From: Amycolatopsis sp. FBCC-B4732
Lineage (GTDB): Bacteria > Actinomycetota > Actinomycetes > Mycobacteriales > Pseudonocardiaceae
NCBI RefSeq assembly: GCF_023008405.1
Contig: NZ_CP095376.1
Location: forward strand, 6,552,501-6,616,500
DNA length: 64,000 nucleotides
Direction: 5' to 3'
Below are positions 1-9,139 of the stretch, piece by piece. Each line of letters opens with the position of its first letter. Positions within the stretch are counted from its first letter, which is position 1. The notes beneath the pieces were generated by a model. That model had not been told where the DNA came from and made no database searches. It was given only the letters and a program-made list of their open reading frames with translations. Made by a program: the position numbers and the translations under genes.

Positions 1-298
1 GTGGGGCGATCCCCGCCGAGGCCAGCTTTTCCCGGCCGGCGGCCGAAATCCAGTCCGACGTCCACGCCGGCGCCAGCTGCGTCCGGATCTCGACGTCCGC
101 GAAGCCCGCCGAAAGCAGCGCGTGCTCCAGGTCGTCGCGCATGGTGTCCATCGCCGGGCAGCCGGTGTAGGTCGGCGTGATCGCCACGACCACGCGGCCC
201 TCGTCCTCGGACACCGAGCGCAGCACGCCCAGGTCCGCGAGCGTCAGCATCGGCAGCTCGGGGTCGGTCACCGTGGCCGCGACGGCCGCCGCGGTCAC
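1..298 (-). CDS. paaD: Phenylacetyl-CoA epoxidase subunit PaaD (PaaJ), partial
   Basis: This is the N-terminal ~99 residues of a PaaD/PaaJ protein; the rest lies beyond base 1. The visible part begins VTAAAVAATVTDPELPMLTL and contains the DUF59/MIP18-like stretch ITPTYTGCPAMD, as in Fe-S cluster maturation-type proteins. In known paa systems this subunit is needed for active phenylacetyl-CoA 1,2-epoxidase, probably in metal or cluster assembly. The GTG start overlaps the paaC stop (GTGA, 295-298), which implies translational coupling. A paaE reductase would be expected next, outside the window. Confidence 0.9.
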   Translation of the reverse strand, partial: MTAAAVAATVTDPELPMLTLADLGVLRSVSEDEGRVVVAITPTYTGCPAMDTMRDDLEHALLSAGFADVEIRTQLAPAWTSDWISAAGREKLASAGIAP

Positions 299-1152
299 CA
301 CTTCGCGTCCGGCATCGCGCGGGCGACGCTCTGCAGCTCCGCCAGCAGGAACCCCATCTGCTCGGTGTGGACGCCGTCGCGGCCCGTGCGGCCCGAGACG
401 CCGGCCAGCTCACCGGCGGCAGGCCGGGAAAGCGTTGCCGCCGTGAGGGCCTGGTCCAGCACCGCGTCGAACTCGGGCCGCAGCGAAGCCGCGTCCACCA
501 GCTCGTCCGGGTGCGTGCGGAACAGTTCCCCGACGTACGGCCAGACCGCGTCGAGGCCTTCCTGCATCCGCTCGTGCGACAACGGCGTGCCGTCGCCGAG
601 GCGGACGAGCCACTGCGCCGCGTAGTCGCGGTGGTAGGTCAGCTCCTTGACGCCCTTGTCCGCGATCGCGGCCAGCACCGGGTCCACCGACGTCACCAGC
701 CGCTGCAGCAGCGCCAGCCGCCACGTCGAGAACACGAACAGCCGCGCGATCAGGTGCCCGAAGTGGCCGCCGCCGAGCTCCGCGAGCCGGACGTTGCGGA
801 ACTCGTTTTCCGCGCGCAGGAAAGCGAACGAGTCTTCGGTGCGCGACGAGCCGTCGGCCTTGCCGGCGCGGGCGAGCAGCAGCCGCGCCTGGCCCAGCAG
901 GTCGAGGCCGATGTTGGCGATCGCGACCTCGTCCTCCAGCTCGGGCGCGTTCGTGCACCACTCCTGCAGCCGGTGGGAAAAGATCAGCGCGTCGTCACCG
1001 AGCATCAGGCAGTAGGCGGCCAGCCGCGCACCGTCCACTCCGGACGGCACCGAGGTGTCCACTCCGGACAGCGGGTCCTCGAAGCCGGTGCCGAACGCCC
1101 AGCGGGCGTCGTTCTCCTCGGTCAGCGACTCGTACACGTTGTCGAAACTCAT
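295..1152 (-). CDS. paaC: Phenylacetyl-CoA epoxidase structural subunit PaaC
   Basis: This 285-residue protein is the ferritin-like, non-catalytic partner of PaaA in the 1,2-phenylacetyl-CoA epoxidase (PaaABCE), a bacterial multicomponent monooxygenase of the cytosol. Family features are the helix around DEVAIANIGLDLLGQARLLL and the stretch ELTYHRDYAAQWLVRLGDGT. The length matches the family. Its ATG overlaps the paaB stop (ATGA) and its stop overlaps the paaD start, so it lies in the middle of a tightly coupled operon. Confidence 0.95.
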   Translation of the reverse strand: MSFDNVYESLTEENDARWAFGTGFEDPLSGVDTSVPSGVDGARLAAYCLMLGDDALIFSHRLQEWCTNAPELEDEVAIANIGLDLLGQARLLLARAGKADGSSRTEDSFAFLRAENEFRNVRLAELGGGHFGHLIARLFVFSTWRLALLQRLVTSVDPVLAAIADKGVKELTYHRDYAAQWLVRLGDGTPLSHERMQEGLDAVWPYVGELFRTHPDELVDAASLRPEFDAVLDQALTAATLSRPAAGELAGVSGRTGRDGVHTEQMGFLLAELQSVARAMPDAKW

Positions 1153-1505
1153 ATGTGCGGCACCTCCTCGGGGATGTCGTAGAACGTCGGGTGCCGGTAG
1201 ACCTTGTCGCCGCTGGGCGCGAAGAACGGGTCCTTCTCGTCCGGCGACGACGCCGTGATGTCCGCGGCACGCACGACCCAGATCGACACGCCTTCGTTGC
1301 GCCGCGTGTAGAGGTCACGCGCGTGGTGCAGCGCCATCTCGTCGTCGGCCGCGTGCAGCGAGCCGACGTGCACGTGGTTCAGGCCGCGCTTGCCGCGGAC
1401 GAACACCTCGTACAGCGGCCAGTCGTGCTTCACCGGGCCCGGTGCGGCGGGCACGCCCTCCAGCGGGACGGCGCCGTGGCCGCCTTCGGCCGTCAGGTCG
1501 CTCAC
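1149..1505 (-). CDS. paaB: Phenylacetyl-CoA epoxidase subunit PaaB
   Basis: This is a 118-residue small subunit of the PaaABCE epoxidase. The core [20 protein letters not shown] followed by [19 protein letters not shown] is the diagnostic PaaB signature. I chose the GTG at 1505, which overlaps the TGA of paaA (GTGA). A longer reading frame upstream of it is only the shadow of paaA. The roughly 30-residue N-terminal extension before DWPLYEVF is rich in Gly, Pro and Ala and is probably disordered. PaaB bridges PaaA/PaaC dimers in characterised complexes. Confidence 0.93.
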   Translation of the reverse strand: MSDLTAEGGHGAVPLEGVPAAPGPVKHDWPLYEVFVRGKRGLNHVHVGSLHAADDEMALHHARDLYTRRNEGVSIWVVRAADITASSPDEKDPFFAPSGDKVYRHPTFYDIPEEVPHI

Positions 1506-2434
1506 TTGCGCTCCTTCTTCTCCGCGTGCGCCACGGCGGCTTCCCGCACCCACGCACCGTCTTCGTGCGCGCGGCGCCGGTGCGCGATCCGCGACGCGTT
1601 GCACGGGCCGTTGCCCTTCAGCACGTTCTTGAACTCGTCCCAGTCGACCGCACCGAAGTCGTAGTGCCCGCGCTCGACGTTCCACTTCAGGTCGGGGTCC
1701 GGGAAGGTGACCCCCAACGCGGAAGCCTGCGGGACCGACATGTCGACGAAGCGCTGCCGCAGCTCGTCGTTGGTGTGCCGCTTGACCTTCCACGCCATCG
1801 ACTGCGCGGTGTTCGGCGAGTCGGCGTCCGGCGGGCCGAACATCATCAGCGACGGCCACCACCAGCGGTTCACGGCCTCCTGGACCATCTCCCGCTGCTG
1901 GCCGGTGCCCTTCATCATCGTCATCAGCAGCTCGAAACCCTGCCGCTGGTGGAAGGACTCCTCCTTGCAGATCCGGATCATCGCCCGCGCGTAGGGCCCG
2001 TACGACGACCGGCACAGCGGCACCTGGTTGCAGATCGCCGCGCCGTCGACCAGCCAGCCGATCACGCCGACGTCGGCGAAGGTCAGCGTCGGGTAGTTGA
2101 AGATCGACGAGTACTTCTGCCGGCCGGTGATGAGCTTGTCGGTCAGGTCGGCGCGGTCCGCGCCCAGCGTCGCCGCCGCGGAGTACAGGTAGAGGCCGTG
2201 GCCGGCTTCGTCCTGCACCTTCGCCAGCAGGATCGCCTTGCGCCGCAACGACGGCGCCCGCGTGATCCAGTTGCCTTCGGGCTGCATGCCGATGATCTCC
2301 GAGTGCGCGTGCTGCGCGATCTGGCGGATCATCGTCTTGCGGTAGCCCTCGGGCACCCAGTCGCGCGGCTCGATGCGCTGGTCCCGCTCGATGACGGCCT
2401 CGAACTGCTCCTCGAGGGATGCGACAGCTGTCAC
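1502..2434 (-). CDS. paaA: Phenylacetyl-CoA epoxidase catalytic subunit PaaA
   Basis: This 310-residue catalytic subunit carries the di-iron centre that epoxidises the ring of phenylacetyl-CoA using O2 and electrons from PaaE. Both carboxylate/His iron motifs are visible: DEAGHG in the first half (EXXH) and EESFHQRQ in the second (EXXH). The length is typical. The start overlaps the paaZ stop (ATGA, 2431-2434). It is the first of the epoxidase genes after paaZ. Confidence 0.97.
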   Translation of the reverse strand: MTAVASLEEQFEAVIERDQRIEPRDWVPEGYRKTMIRQIAQHAHSEIIGMQPEGNWITRAPSLRRKAILLAKVQDEAGHGLYLYSAAATLGADRADLTDKLITGRQKYSSIFNYPTLTFADVGVIGWLVDGAAICNQVPLCRSSYGPYARAMIRICKEESFHQRQGFELLMTMMKGTGQQREMVQEAVNRWWWPSLMMFGPPDADSPNTAQSMAWKVKRHTNDELRQRFVDMSVPQASALGVTFPDPDLKWNVERGHYDFGAVDWDEFKNVLKGNGPCNASRIAHRRRAHEDGAWVREAAVAHAEKKERK

Positions 2435-4461
2435 GGCTGCTCCTTCGACACCAGGGTCAGGACGTCGTACTTCGCCACGGACTCGCCCTCGGCGTTGGTC
2501 ACGTCGGCGTCCCAGCGGACCTCGCCGTACTCCTGGTCGATCCGCGGGGTGATCTGCTTGGCGGTGAGCGTCACGGTCAGCGAGTCGCCGACCTTGACCG
2601 GCGTGAGGAAGCGCAGGTTCTCTAGGCCGTAGTTGGCCAGCACCGGGCCGGGCTCGGGCGAGACGAACAACCCCGCGGCGAACGAGACGACCAGGTAGCC
2701 GTGCGCGACGATCCCGCCGAACAGCGGGTTCGCGGCGGCGGCCTCGGGGTCGGTGTGGGCGTAGAACGTGTCGCCGGTGAACTCGGCGAAGTGGTCGACG
2801 TCGGACTGCAGCACCTCACGCGGCCCGGCGGTCACCGAGTCGCCGATGCGCAGCTCGGCCAGGGACTTCCGGAACGGGTGGACGTCGCCTTGCGCGCGCG
2901 GGGCGCCGGTCACCCAGCGGCCGGTCACCGAGCTCAGCACAGCCGGCGAGCCCTGGACCGCCGTGCGCTGCATGTGGTGCAGCACCCCGCGGATGCCGCC
3001 CATCTCCTCGCCGCCGCCCGCGCGGCCGGGGCCGCCGTGGACCAGCTGCGGCATCGGCGAACCGTGGCCGGTGGACTCCTTCGCGTCCTCGGCGTCCAGG
3101 ACGAGCAGGCGGCCGTGGAACGGCGCCGCGCCGAGGACGACCTCGCGCACGAACTCCGGGTCCGCGGAAACGACCGACCCGGCCAGGCTGCCGCCGCCGC
3201 GCGCGGCGAAGTCGACGACCTGCTCGGTGGACGTGTAGGGCATCAGCGTCGAGACCGGGCCGAACGCCTCGACCTCGTGCGGCTCCGAGCGCTCCGGGTC
3301 GGCCTTGAGCAGCACCGGGGAGATGAACGCGCCGCGCTCGGCGTCGGCGTCGACCACGTCGACCTTCTCCGGGTCGCCGAAGACGACGCTGCCGGCGTCC
3401 AGCAGCGCCTTGAGCGAGCGCCGGACCTCCTCGCGCTGCTCCAGGCTGGCCAGCGCGCCCATCCGGACACCCTCGGCCGCCGGGTTGCCGACGGTCACCT
3501 TCGCGAGCCGCGCCGACGCGGCAGCGGCGACGTCGTCGAGCAGCTCCGCGGGCACGAACGCGCGGCGGATCGCGGTGCACTTCTGGCCCGCCTTGACCGT
3601 CATCTCGCTGGTCAGCTGCTTGACGAACAGGTCGAACTCGGTGGTGCCCTCGACCGCGTCCGGGCCGAGGATCGAGCAGTTCAGCGAATCGGCCTCGGCG
3701 TTGAACCGGACGGCGTTGCGGATGATCGCCGGGTGCGCCCGCAGCTTCTGCGCGGTCGAGGCCGAGCCGGTGAAGGACACCAGGTCCTGCGCGGTGACGT
3801 GGTCGAGCAGGTCGCCGACGCTGCCGGCGATGAACTGCAGCGAGCCCTCGGGCAGGATCCCCGACTCGATGATCAGCTCGACCAGCCGCGCGGTCAGGTA
3901 CGCCGTCGAGCTGGCCGGCTTGACCAGGCTCGGGACGCCGGCGAGGAACGCGGGGGCGAACTTCTCCAGCGGGCCCCAGACGGGGAAGTTGAACGCGTTG
4001 ATCTGGACGGCGACGCCCCGCAGCGGGGTCGCGATGTGCTGGGCGACGAACGTGCCGCCGCGCGAAAGCGGCTCGACCGCGCCTTCGACGTAGACGGTGT
4101 CGTTCGGCAGCTCGCGCTTGCCCTTCGAGCCGTAGCTGAACAGGACGCCGATGCCGCCGTCGATGTCGAACTTCGAGTCACCCAGCGTGGCGCCGGTGCG
4201 CGCGGAAAGCGCGTACAGCTCTTCGCGGTGCTCGCGCAGGTGCGAGGCGAGCGCCTTCAGCAGGGCCGCGCGCTGGTGGAACGTCAGCTCCCGCAGCGCC
4301 GGGCCGCCCACGCGGCGGCCGTACTCCAGCGCGCCCGCGAAGTCGACGCCCGCCGACGAGATCCGGGCGACCTCCTCGCCCGTGGCCGCGTCGTGCAGCG
4401 GGACGCCATCGCCGGACGCCGTGTGCCACTCCCCGGAGACGTAACTGCGCAGCAATGCCAT
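2431..4461 (-). CDS. paaZ: Bifunctional oxepin-CoA hydrolase / semialdehyde dehydrogenase PaaZ
   Basis: This 676-residue fusion opens the oxepin-CoA ring and oxidises the resulting semialdehyde with NADP in the phenylacetate pathway. Residues ~1-520 are an aldehyde dehydrogenase domain with catalytic Cys295 (AGQKCTA) and Glu256 (FNAEAD), the same numbering as in E. coli PaaZ. Residues ~540-676 are a MaoC/hot-dog hydratase with DTFYAH (D-x4-H) and FGGIVAHG. Many bacteria split the two activities; here the fusion is intact. I chose the ATG at 4461; a TTG one codon upstream is the alternative. GGGAGAGG lies ~10 bases upstream. It leads the leftward paa operon. Confidence 0.95.
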   Translation of the reverse strand: MALLRSYVSGEWHTASGDGVPLHDAATGEEVARISSAGVDFAGALEYGRRVGGPALRELTFHQRAALLKALASHLREHREELYALSARTGATLGDSKFDIDGGIGVLFSYGSKGKRELPNDTVYVEGAVEPLSRGGTFVAQHIATPLRGVAVQINAFNFPVWGPLEKFAPAFLAGVPSLVKPASSTAYLTARLVELIIESGILPEGSLQFIAGSVGDLLDHVTAQDLVSFTGSASTAQKLRAHPAIIRNAVRFNAEADSLNCSILGPDAVEGTTEFDLFVKQLTSEMTVKAGQKCTAIRRAFVPAELLDDVAAAASARLAKVTVGNPAAEGVRMGALASLEQREEVRRSLKALLDAGSVVFGDPEKVDVVDADAERGAFISPVLLKADPERSEPHEVEAFGPVSTLMPYTSTEQVVDFAARGGGSLAGSVVSADPEFVREVVLGAAPFHGRLLVLDAEDAKESTGHGSPMPQLVHGGPGRAGGGEEMGGIRGVLHHMQRTAVQGSPAVLSSVTGRWVTGAPRAQGDVHPFRKSLAELRIGDSVTAGPREVLQSDVDHFAEFTGDTFYAHTDPEAAAANPLFGGIVAHGYLVVSFAAGLFVSPEPGPVLANYGLENLRFLTPVKVGDSLTVTLTAKQITPRIDQEYGEVRWDADVTNAEGESVAKYDVLTLVSKEQP

Positions 4462-4486
4462 CAAGTCCGACCTCTCCCGCCGAATT

Positions 4487-4504
4487 ACCTACCGGACGTT
4501 CAGT
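4487..4504. promoter_or_regulatory. PaaR-like imperfect palindrome upstream of paaZ
   Basis: The sequence ACCTACCGGACGTTCAGT lies 26 bases before paaZ and is a partly symmetric 18-mer of two ACTNNNCG-type half-sites (read on the other strand ACTGAACG and ACCTACCG). It resembles the half-sites of TetR-type PaaR operators. The role is inferred from position in the divergent paa control region. Confidence 0.4.
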
Positions 4505-4593
4505 AATTGCCATGGTAGCCGCCGGCCCCGGAGATCGGAAGGGGCGGTGCTTGACACGGCCCCGAGCACTGCCTTTACTGAGCGACACCGCGA

Positions 4594-4615
4594 GGTGACC
4601 GTCCATTCGGTCAGT
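4594..4615. promoter_or_regulatory. Putative PaaR operator between the divergent paa operons
   Basis: This is a 22-base palindrome with half-sites GGTGACCG and CGGTCAGT separated by six bases. From memory, it agrees closely with the PaaR consensus described in Corynebacterium (ACTNACCGNNCGNNCGGTNAGT). It sits 16 bases before the chosen paaI start and about 130 bases before paaZ. The TetR gene at the end of the paaIK operon is the natural candidate to bind it, with phenylacetyl-CoA as likely inducer. Confidence 0.55.
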
Positions 4616-4630
4616 CTGGAGAGCGAGCAC

Positions 4631-5047
4631 ATGACCAACGCCGCGCACACCATGTTCGCCGCCGACGAGGCTTCCCGCGCGCTGGGGATCGAACTCGCCG
4701 AAGCGGGCGAAGGCCGGGCCGTGGCGACCATGACGATCACCCGCGAGATGGTCAACGGCCACGACATCGCCCACGGCGGGTACGTCTTCCTGCTCGCCGA
4801 CACCGCGTTCGCCTGCGCCTGCAACACCCACGGCCCGGTGACCGTGGCCGCGGGCGCCGAAATCTCGTTCGTCGCGGCCGGCCGGCTCGGCGACCACCTC
4901 GTCGCCACGGCCACCGAGCGCACCCGCTACGGCCGCAACGGCATCTACGACGTCACCGTGCACCGGGAGACCCCCGGCGGGCCCGAGGTCGTCGCCGAAT
5001 TCCGCGGCCGCAGCCGCGCCATCTCCGCGAAACGGGGCGACGCATGA
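4631..5047 (+). CDS. paaI: Hydroxyphenylacetyl-CoA thioesterase PaaI
   Basis: This 138-residue hot-dog thioesterase hydrolyses phenylacetyl-CoA-type intermediates and protects the CoA pool. The motif NGHDIAHGGYVFLLADTAFA contains the HGG loop and catalytic Asp of the PaaI family. I chose the ATG giving MTNAAHTMFAADEAS because it matches the family length; an in-frame ATG 84 bases upstream would put the operator inside the gene. It is the first gene of the rightward operon, and its stop overlaps the paaK start (ATGA). Confidence 0.92.
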   Translation: MTNAAHTMFAADEASRALGIELAEAGEGRAVATMTITREMVNGHDIAHGGYVFLLADTAFACACNTHGPVTVAAGAEISFVAAGRLGDHLVATATERTRYGRNGIYDVTVHRETPGGPEVVAEFRGRSRAISAKRGDA

Positions 5048-6321
5048 TCGAGGCGAACATCGGCGCGGACGAACTGGCCGCCCTCCAGCTGGAACGTCTG
5101 CAGTGGACGCTCAGGCACGCCTACGCGAACGTGCCCGCCTACACGCGGAAGTTCGACGCCGCCGGCGTGCACCCCGACGACTGCAAGGAGCTCGCCGACC
5201 TGGCGAAGTTCCCGTTCACGACCAAGCAGGACCTGCGCGAGAACTACCCCTTCGGGATGTTCGCGGTGCCGCAGGCCGACGTCCGGCGCATCCACGCCTC
5301 CAGCGGCACCACCGGCAAGGCCACCGTCGTCGGCTACACCGAGCGGGACATCGACACCTGGGCGACGGTGATGGCCCGGTCGATCCACGCCGCGGGCGGG
5401 CGGCCCGGGCACAAGGTGCACGTCGCCTACGGCTATGGCCTGTTCACCGGCGGGCTCGGCGCGCACTACGGCGCGGAGAAGCTGGGCTGCACGGTGATCC
5501 CGGCGTCGGGCGGCATGACCGCGCGGCAGGTGCAGCTGATCACCGACTTCCGGCCCGAGATCATCATGGTCACGCCGTCGTACATGCTGACGCTGCTCGA
5601 CGAGTTCGAGCGCCAGGGCGTCGACCCGCGTTCTTCTTCGCTGAAGGTGGGCATCTTCGGCGCCGAGCCGTGGACCGAGCAGATGCGCGCGGAGATCGAG
5701 GAGCGGTTCGCGCTCGACGCCGTCGACATCTACGGGCTGTCGGAGGTGATGGGGCCGGGCGTCGCGCAGGAGTGCGTCGAGACGAAGGACGGCCTGCACA
5801 TCTGGGAGGACCACTTCTACCCCGAGGTGATCGACCCGTACTCCGAAGAAGTCCTGGGCAGCGGGGAAACCGGCGAGCTGCTGTTCACGTCGCTGACCAA
5901 GCAGGCGCTGCCGATCATCCGCTACCGCACCCGCGACCTCACGGCGTTGCGCCCCGGCACCGCGCGCCCGGCGTTCCGGCGGATGGACAAGGTGACCGGC
6001 CGCACCGACGACCTGATCATCCTGCGCGGGGTCAACGTCTTCCCGACGCAGATCGAGGAGATCGTGCTGCGGACCGAAGGGCTGAGCCCGCACTTCCAGC
6101 TCGTCCGGTCCACGCGCGGACGGCTCGACCACCTGACCGTGCTGGTCGAGGCGCGCCACGACGCTCCGGGCGCCCTGCGGGAAGCGGCGGCTGCCGCGCT
6201 GGTGAGCGGGGTGAAGGACGGCGTCGGGGTGACCGTGTCGGTGGACGTCGTCGACCCGGACACCCTCGAGCGGTCGATGGGCAAGATGCGGCGGATCGTC
6301 GACCAGCGGGAGACGCCGTGA
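5044..6321 (+). CDS. paaK: Phenylacetate-CoA ligase PaaK
   Basis: This 425-residue AMP-forming ligase activates phenylacetate to phenylacetyl-CoA, the entry step of the pathway. The P-loop-like motif ASSGTTGKATVVGYT is at residues 85-99. The C-terminal hinge TDDLIILRGVNVFPTQIEE introduces the mobile domain. The length is typical for PaaK. It is coupled to paaI upstream (ATGA) and to the TetR gene downstream (GTGA). Confidence 0.96.
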   Translation: MIEANIGADELAALQLERLQWTLRHAYANVPAYTRKFDAAGVHPDDCKELADLAKFPFTTKQDLRENYPFGMFAVPQADVRRIHASSGTTGKATVVGYTERDIDTWATVMARSIHAAGGRPGHKVHVAYGYGLFTGGLGAHYGAEKLGCTVIPASGGMTARQVQLITDFRPEIIMVTPSYMLTLLDEFERQGVDPRSSSLKVGIFGAEPWTEQMRAEIEERFALDAVDIYGLSEVMGPGVAQECVETKDGLHIWEDHFYPEVIDPYSEEVLGSGETGELLFTSLTKQALPIIRYRTRDLTALRPGTARPAFRRMDKVTGRTDDLIILRGVNVFPTQIEEIVLRTEGLSPHFQLVRSTRGRLDHLTVLVEARHDAPGALREAAAAALVSGVKDGVGVTVSVDVVDPDTLERSMGKMRRIVDQRETP

Positions 6322-6911
6322 CCGCGCCCCGCCGCGGGCGCCCCGGCTACGACCTCGAATCGCTGCTGCAGGTGGCGGTGAAGCTGTTCAACGAGCGCGG
6401 CTACGACGGCACGAGCATGGAGGACCTCTCCCGCAAGCTCGGCATCACGAAGTCGGCGATCTACCACCACGTGCCCAGCAAGGAAGAACTGCTGCGGCTG
6501 TCGGTGGACCGGGCGCTGGACGGGCTGTTCGAGGTGGCGGCGTCGACCGACCGGCTCGACGGCCCCGCGATCGACCGGCTGGAGCACCTGGTCCGCGGCA
6601 GCGTCCTGGTCCTCGCCGACCGGCTCCCGTTCGTCACGCTGCTGCTGCGCGTGCGCGGCAACACGAAAGTGGAGCGCGCCGCGCTCACCCGCCGGCGCGA
6701 GTTCGACCGCCTGGTGACCGACCTGGTGAAGCAGGCGGCGGCGGAGGGCGACCTCCGCCCGGACGTCGACCCGGCGGTGACCGCGCGGCTGGTCTTCGGC
6801 ATGGTGAACTCGCTGATCGAGTGGTACCGCCCCCGGCGCGGCTCGTCGGCGGAGGAAGTCGCGGACGCGGTCTGCAAGGTGGCGTTCGAGGGCCTGCGCA
6901 CCGGCTCGTGA
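6318..6911 (+). CDS. paaR: TetR-family regulator of phenylacetate catabolism (PaaR-like)
   Basis: This 197-residue TetR repressor has a helix-turn-helix at residues ~30-57 (TSMEDLSRKLGITKSAIYHH) and a C-terminal ligand domain. Its GTG overlaps the paaK stop. In actinobacterial paa clusters without the gamma-proteobacterial PaaX, a TetR protein called PaaR controls the operons in response to phenylacetyl-CoA. Its place here and the palindromes at 4487-4615 support that role by inference. Confidence 0.82.
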   Translation: MTAPRRGRPGYDLESLLQVAVKLFNERGYDGTSMEDLSRKLGITKSAIYHHVPSKEELLRLSVDRALDGLFEVAASTDRLDGPAIDRLEHLVRGSVLVLADRLPFVTLLLRVRGNTKVERAALTRRREFDRLVTDLVKQAAAEGDLRPDVDPAVTARLVFGMVNSLIEWYRPRRGSSAEEVADAVCKVAFEGLRTGS

Positions 6912-6912
6912 G

Positions 6913-7224
6913 TCACTCGCCCGCGGTCCGCGGGGGACGGCCCGACTGCCACAGCAGTGCCTCGCGCAGCTGCTCGATCAGCCGTTCGTCGTCCGCTTCG
7001 GACGGGTCGATGCCGAGCGGGATCCACTGCTCGGAGACTTTCGCACCCTCGTCGTAGCCGGTGATCACGATGCCCGAGTACGAAAGCGATTCCTCGTCCG
7101 CGCAGTCGCCGTCCGGCGGTGGCTCTTCGACCTCGAAGCCCTCGTCGAAGCTGACGTGGCGATGCTGCAGGCGGACACTCACCCAGCGTCCGGCCTGCCG
7201 GATCGGCGCGTCTTCTTCGGTCAT
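6913..7224 (-). CDS. Hypothetical acidic protein
   Basis: This is a 103-residue, strongly acidic protein beginning MTEEDAPIRQAGRWVSVRLQ. It has no membrane segment, signal or recognised motif. I chose the internal ATG at 7224 because codons upstream give low-complexity sequence. It converges on paaR with a gap of one base. The function is unknown. An in-frame start further upstream (up to 7356) cannot be excluded. Confidence 0.55.
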   Translation of the reverse strand: MTEEDAPIRQAGRWVSVRLQHRHVSFDEGFEVEEPPPDGDCADEESLSYSGIVITGYDEGAKVSEQWIPLGIDPSEADDERLIEQLREALLWQSGRPPRTAGE

Positions 7225-7361
7225 CGGCTCCTGCCACCGGTCACGGGTCCCTGCCGTCTCGTCGCATCCGGGTGCCGGGGAGTTACCGGCGGGTTGTTCC
7301 GGTTGCGTAACGGCGGCGGCCGGCGTGAAACATGCCGTGCCCGCCACCGGAGCCACTCCTC

Positions 7362-7388
7362 TTGACGAGGGGTCAACTACTTGTTGAC
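7362..7388. promoter_or_regulatory. Operator-like repeat before a TetR gene
   Basis: Three alternating half-sites, TTGAC, GTCAA(C) and GTTGAC, form two overlapping inverted repeats (7362-7376 with a 5-base centre, and 7372-7388 with arms GTCAAC/GTTGAC). They lie 31-57 bases before the TetR gene. Position and symmetry suggest an autoregulatory site. The two TTGAC boxes could also act as -35 elements. Confidence 0.5.
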
Positions 7389-7418
7389 AGGCTGCCGATC
7401 CCCCGCGAGGCTGAGCGG

Positions 7419-8090
7419 ATGACCAGTGGCACCCGGCCGCGGCGCCGCCGCCTCGAACCGGCCGAGCGGCGGGCGGAGATCCTCGCCGCCGCGCGGCGCC
7501 TGTTCGGGGCGGGCAGCTACGCGTCGGTGTCCACTTCGGACATCGCCGAGGCCGCCGGGGTGGCGCGCCCGCTGATCAACCACTACTTCGGCGGGAAGCG
7601 CGAGCTCTACCTGGAAGTCGTGCGGCAGCTGATGATCGTGCCCGCGCCGGTCACCGAAGCGCTGCCGGACACCACGATGGAGCAGCGGCTGGCGATCGGC
7701 GTCGAGCGCTGGATCGAAGTCGTGGACCGCAACCGCGACGCGTGGCTGACCGTCATCGGGCCCGAGTCGGCCGGGCGCGACCCCGAAATCGAGCGGATCA
7801 TGCTGGAGGCCGACGAAATCGCCGCCGACCGCGTCCTGGAGGCCGCACTGATGACCGGCGTGACCGAAGGCCGCGAAGAGCTGCGCGCGATGATCCGGTC
7901 GTTCGGCGGGATGCTGCGGGCGGCGTCGCGCGAGTGGCTGATCCGCGGCACGCTCGACCGCGCGGCCCTGCGCACCTTCCTCACCGACTCGATCCTGAAC
8001 CTGCTGAAGCTGACCTACCCGGCGGTGCTTGCCGAGCGGCGCGGAAGCGACGGGCGAACGCCGCCGGCGTCATCCCGGTCCAGCGCTTGA
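7419..8090 (+). CDS. TetR-family transcriptional regulator
   Basis: This 223-residue protein has the TetR helix-turn-helix at residues ~28-60 (STSDIAEAAGVARPLINHYFGGKRELY) and an all-helical C-terminal domain. I chose the ATG giving MTSGTRPRRRRLEPAERR; the longer frame upstream runs through the operator-like repeat. Its last 110 bases overlap, tail to tail, the AraC-type gene on the other strand. The target is unknown; autoregulation is likely from the repeat just upstream. Confidence 0.85.
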   Translation: MTSGTRPRRRRLEPAERRAEILAAARRLFGAGSYASVSTSDIAEAAGVARPLINHYFGGKRELYLEVVRQLMIVPAPVTEALPDTTMEQRLAIGVERWIEVVDRNRDAWLTVIGPESAGRDPEIERIMLEADEIAADRVLEAALMTGVTEGREELRAMIRSFGGMLRAASREWLIRGTLDRAALRTFLTDSILNLLKLTYPAVLAERRGSDGRTPPASSRSSA

Positions 8091-9069
8091 ACGCGTAGAT
8101 GAAGCTCGACGCCTCCGCGTACCCGAGCCGGTAGGCGACGTCCTCGACCGACAGCACGCCGGTGTCGAGCAGCTCTTCGGCCAGCGTGTGGCGGACTTCG
8201 TCGACGAGTGCCCGGTAGCTCGTGCCCGCTTCGGTGAGCCGACGGCGCAGCGTGCGCGTGCTGAGGGTGAGCTGGCGGGCGATCTCGTCCATCCCCGCGT
8301 CGACCCCGCCCAGGCGGACCAGCCGTTCCCGGACCTGCTGCGAGATGCCCGAGCGCTGCCGCCGCCGCGTGACGAGCGCTTCGCACTGCGCGGCGCACAG
8401 GGCGACGGTCTGGTCGTTGGCCTGCGGCAGCGGGAGCATCAGCAGCTCGGGGTCGAGCGTCGCGCGGCAAGCGCCGGCGTCGAAGCGGGGACGCAGCCCG
8501 AACGTCGTCAGGTAGGCGTCCGGTACCCCGGGCTGCTCGTGCCGGAAGCTCAGGTCGTCCAGCGCGATCTCCGGCAGCAGGTCGCGCATCACGGTGAAGA
8601 TGGCGGCCAGGTCGCGCAGCACCAGGAACCGGGCGACGTCGGCGGGGACGCGGGTGTCGTCGAGCTCGAGCGTCAGGCGGTCGCTTTCGAGCGTGACGCG
8701 CGGGATGCAGAAGGCGAAGCTGAGGTCGAAGTAGCGCAGCGCGAACAGCATCGCGTCGCGCAGCGTCGGGCTGCTGATGCAGGCGAAGCCGAAGATGCCG
8801 AAGGTGGTGACGCGGTAGCGGCTGCCGAGCTCCAGCGCCGTCGCGTCCGAACCGTCCAGTTCGCTCAGTGCCCGGACGACGGCGAGTTCCTGGCGGGCGT
8901 CGACCTGGACGCCGGCGTCGGTGAGCAGCTCCGGCGACAGCGTCGTGGCGGCGAGCAGCTTTTCGGCGGGCAGGCCGCGTTCGGCGGCGAAGCGGGTCAT
9001 CAGTTCGATGCTCGCGGTGCCGCGCGGGAAGTCCCAGTCCCCGACGGCGGGCGCGGCGAGCTCGGCCAT
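7981..9069 (-). CDS. AraC-family regulator, OruR/arabinose-binding type
   Basis: This 362-residue regulator has an N-terminal ligand domain of the Arabinose_bd type (residues ~20-210: YRVTTFGIFGFACISSPTLRDAM, quoted only as a landmark in part) and a C-terminal AraC DNA-binding domain. The second AraC helix-turn-helix is visible as VEDVAYRLGYAEASSFIYAF and the motif KRWTGMTPAAFARRF. Such proteins often control catabolic or lipid genes. It is divergent from the AlkZ-like gene (70-base gap) and overlaps the TetR gene tail to tail. The target is not evident. Confidence 0.88.
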   Translation of the reverse strand: MAELAAPAVGDWDFPRGTASIELMTRFAAERGLPAEKLLAATTLSPELLTDAGVQVDARQELAVVRALSELDGSDATALELGSRYRVTTFGIFGFACISSPTLRDAMLFALRYFDLSFAFCIPRVTLESDRLTLELDDTRVPADVARFLVLRDLAAIFTVMRDLLPEIALDDLSFRHEQPGVPDAYLTTFGLRPRFDAGACRATLDPELLMLPLPQANDQTVALCAAQCEALVTRRRQRSGISQQVRERLVRLGGVDAGMDEIARQLTLSTRTLRRRLTEAGTSYRALVDEVRHTLAEELLDTGVLSVEDVAYRLGYAEASSFIYAFKRWTGMTPAAFARRFRAARQAPPGRSASAGSGSSR

Positions 9070-9139
9070 GGCCGGAAGTATGGATCACGCGCTATCCGCG
9101 TGCAATCGAGGACCGGAACTGTCCGGGGTGATCGTTAGG

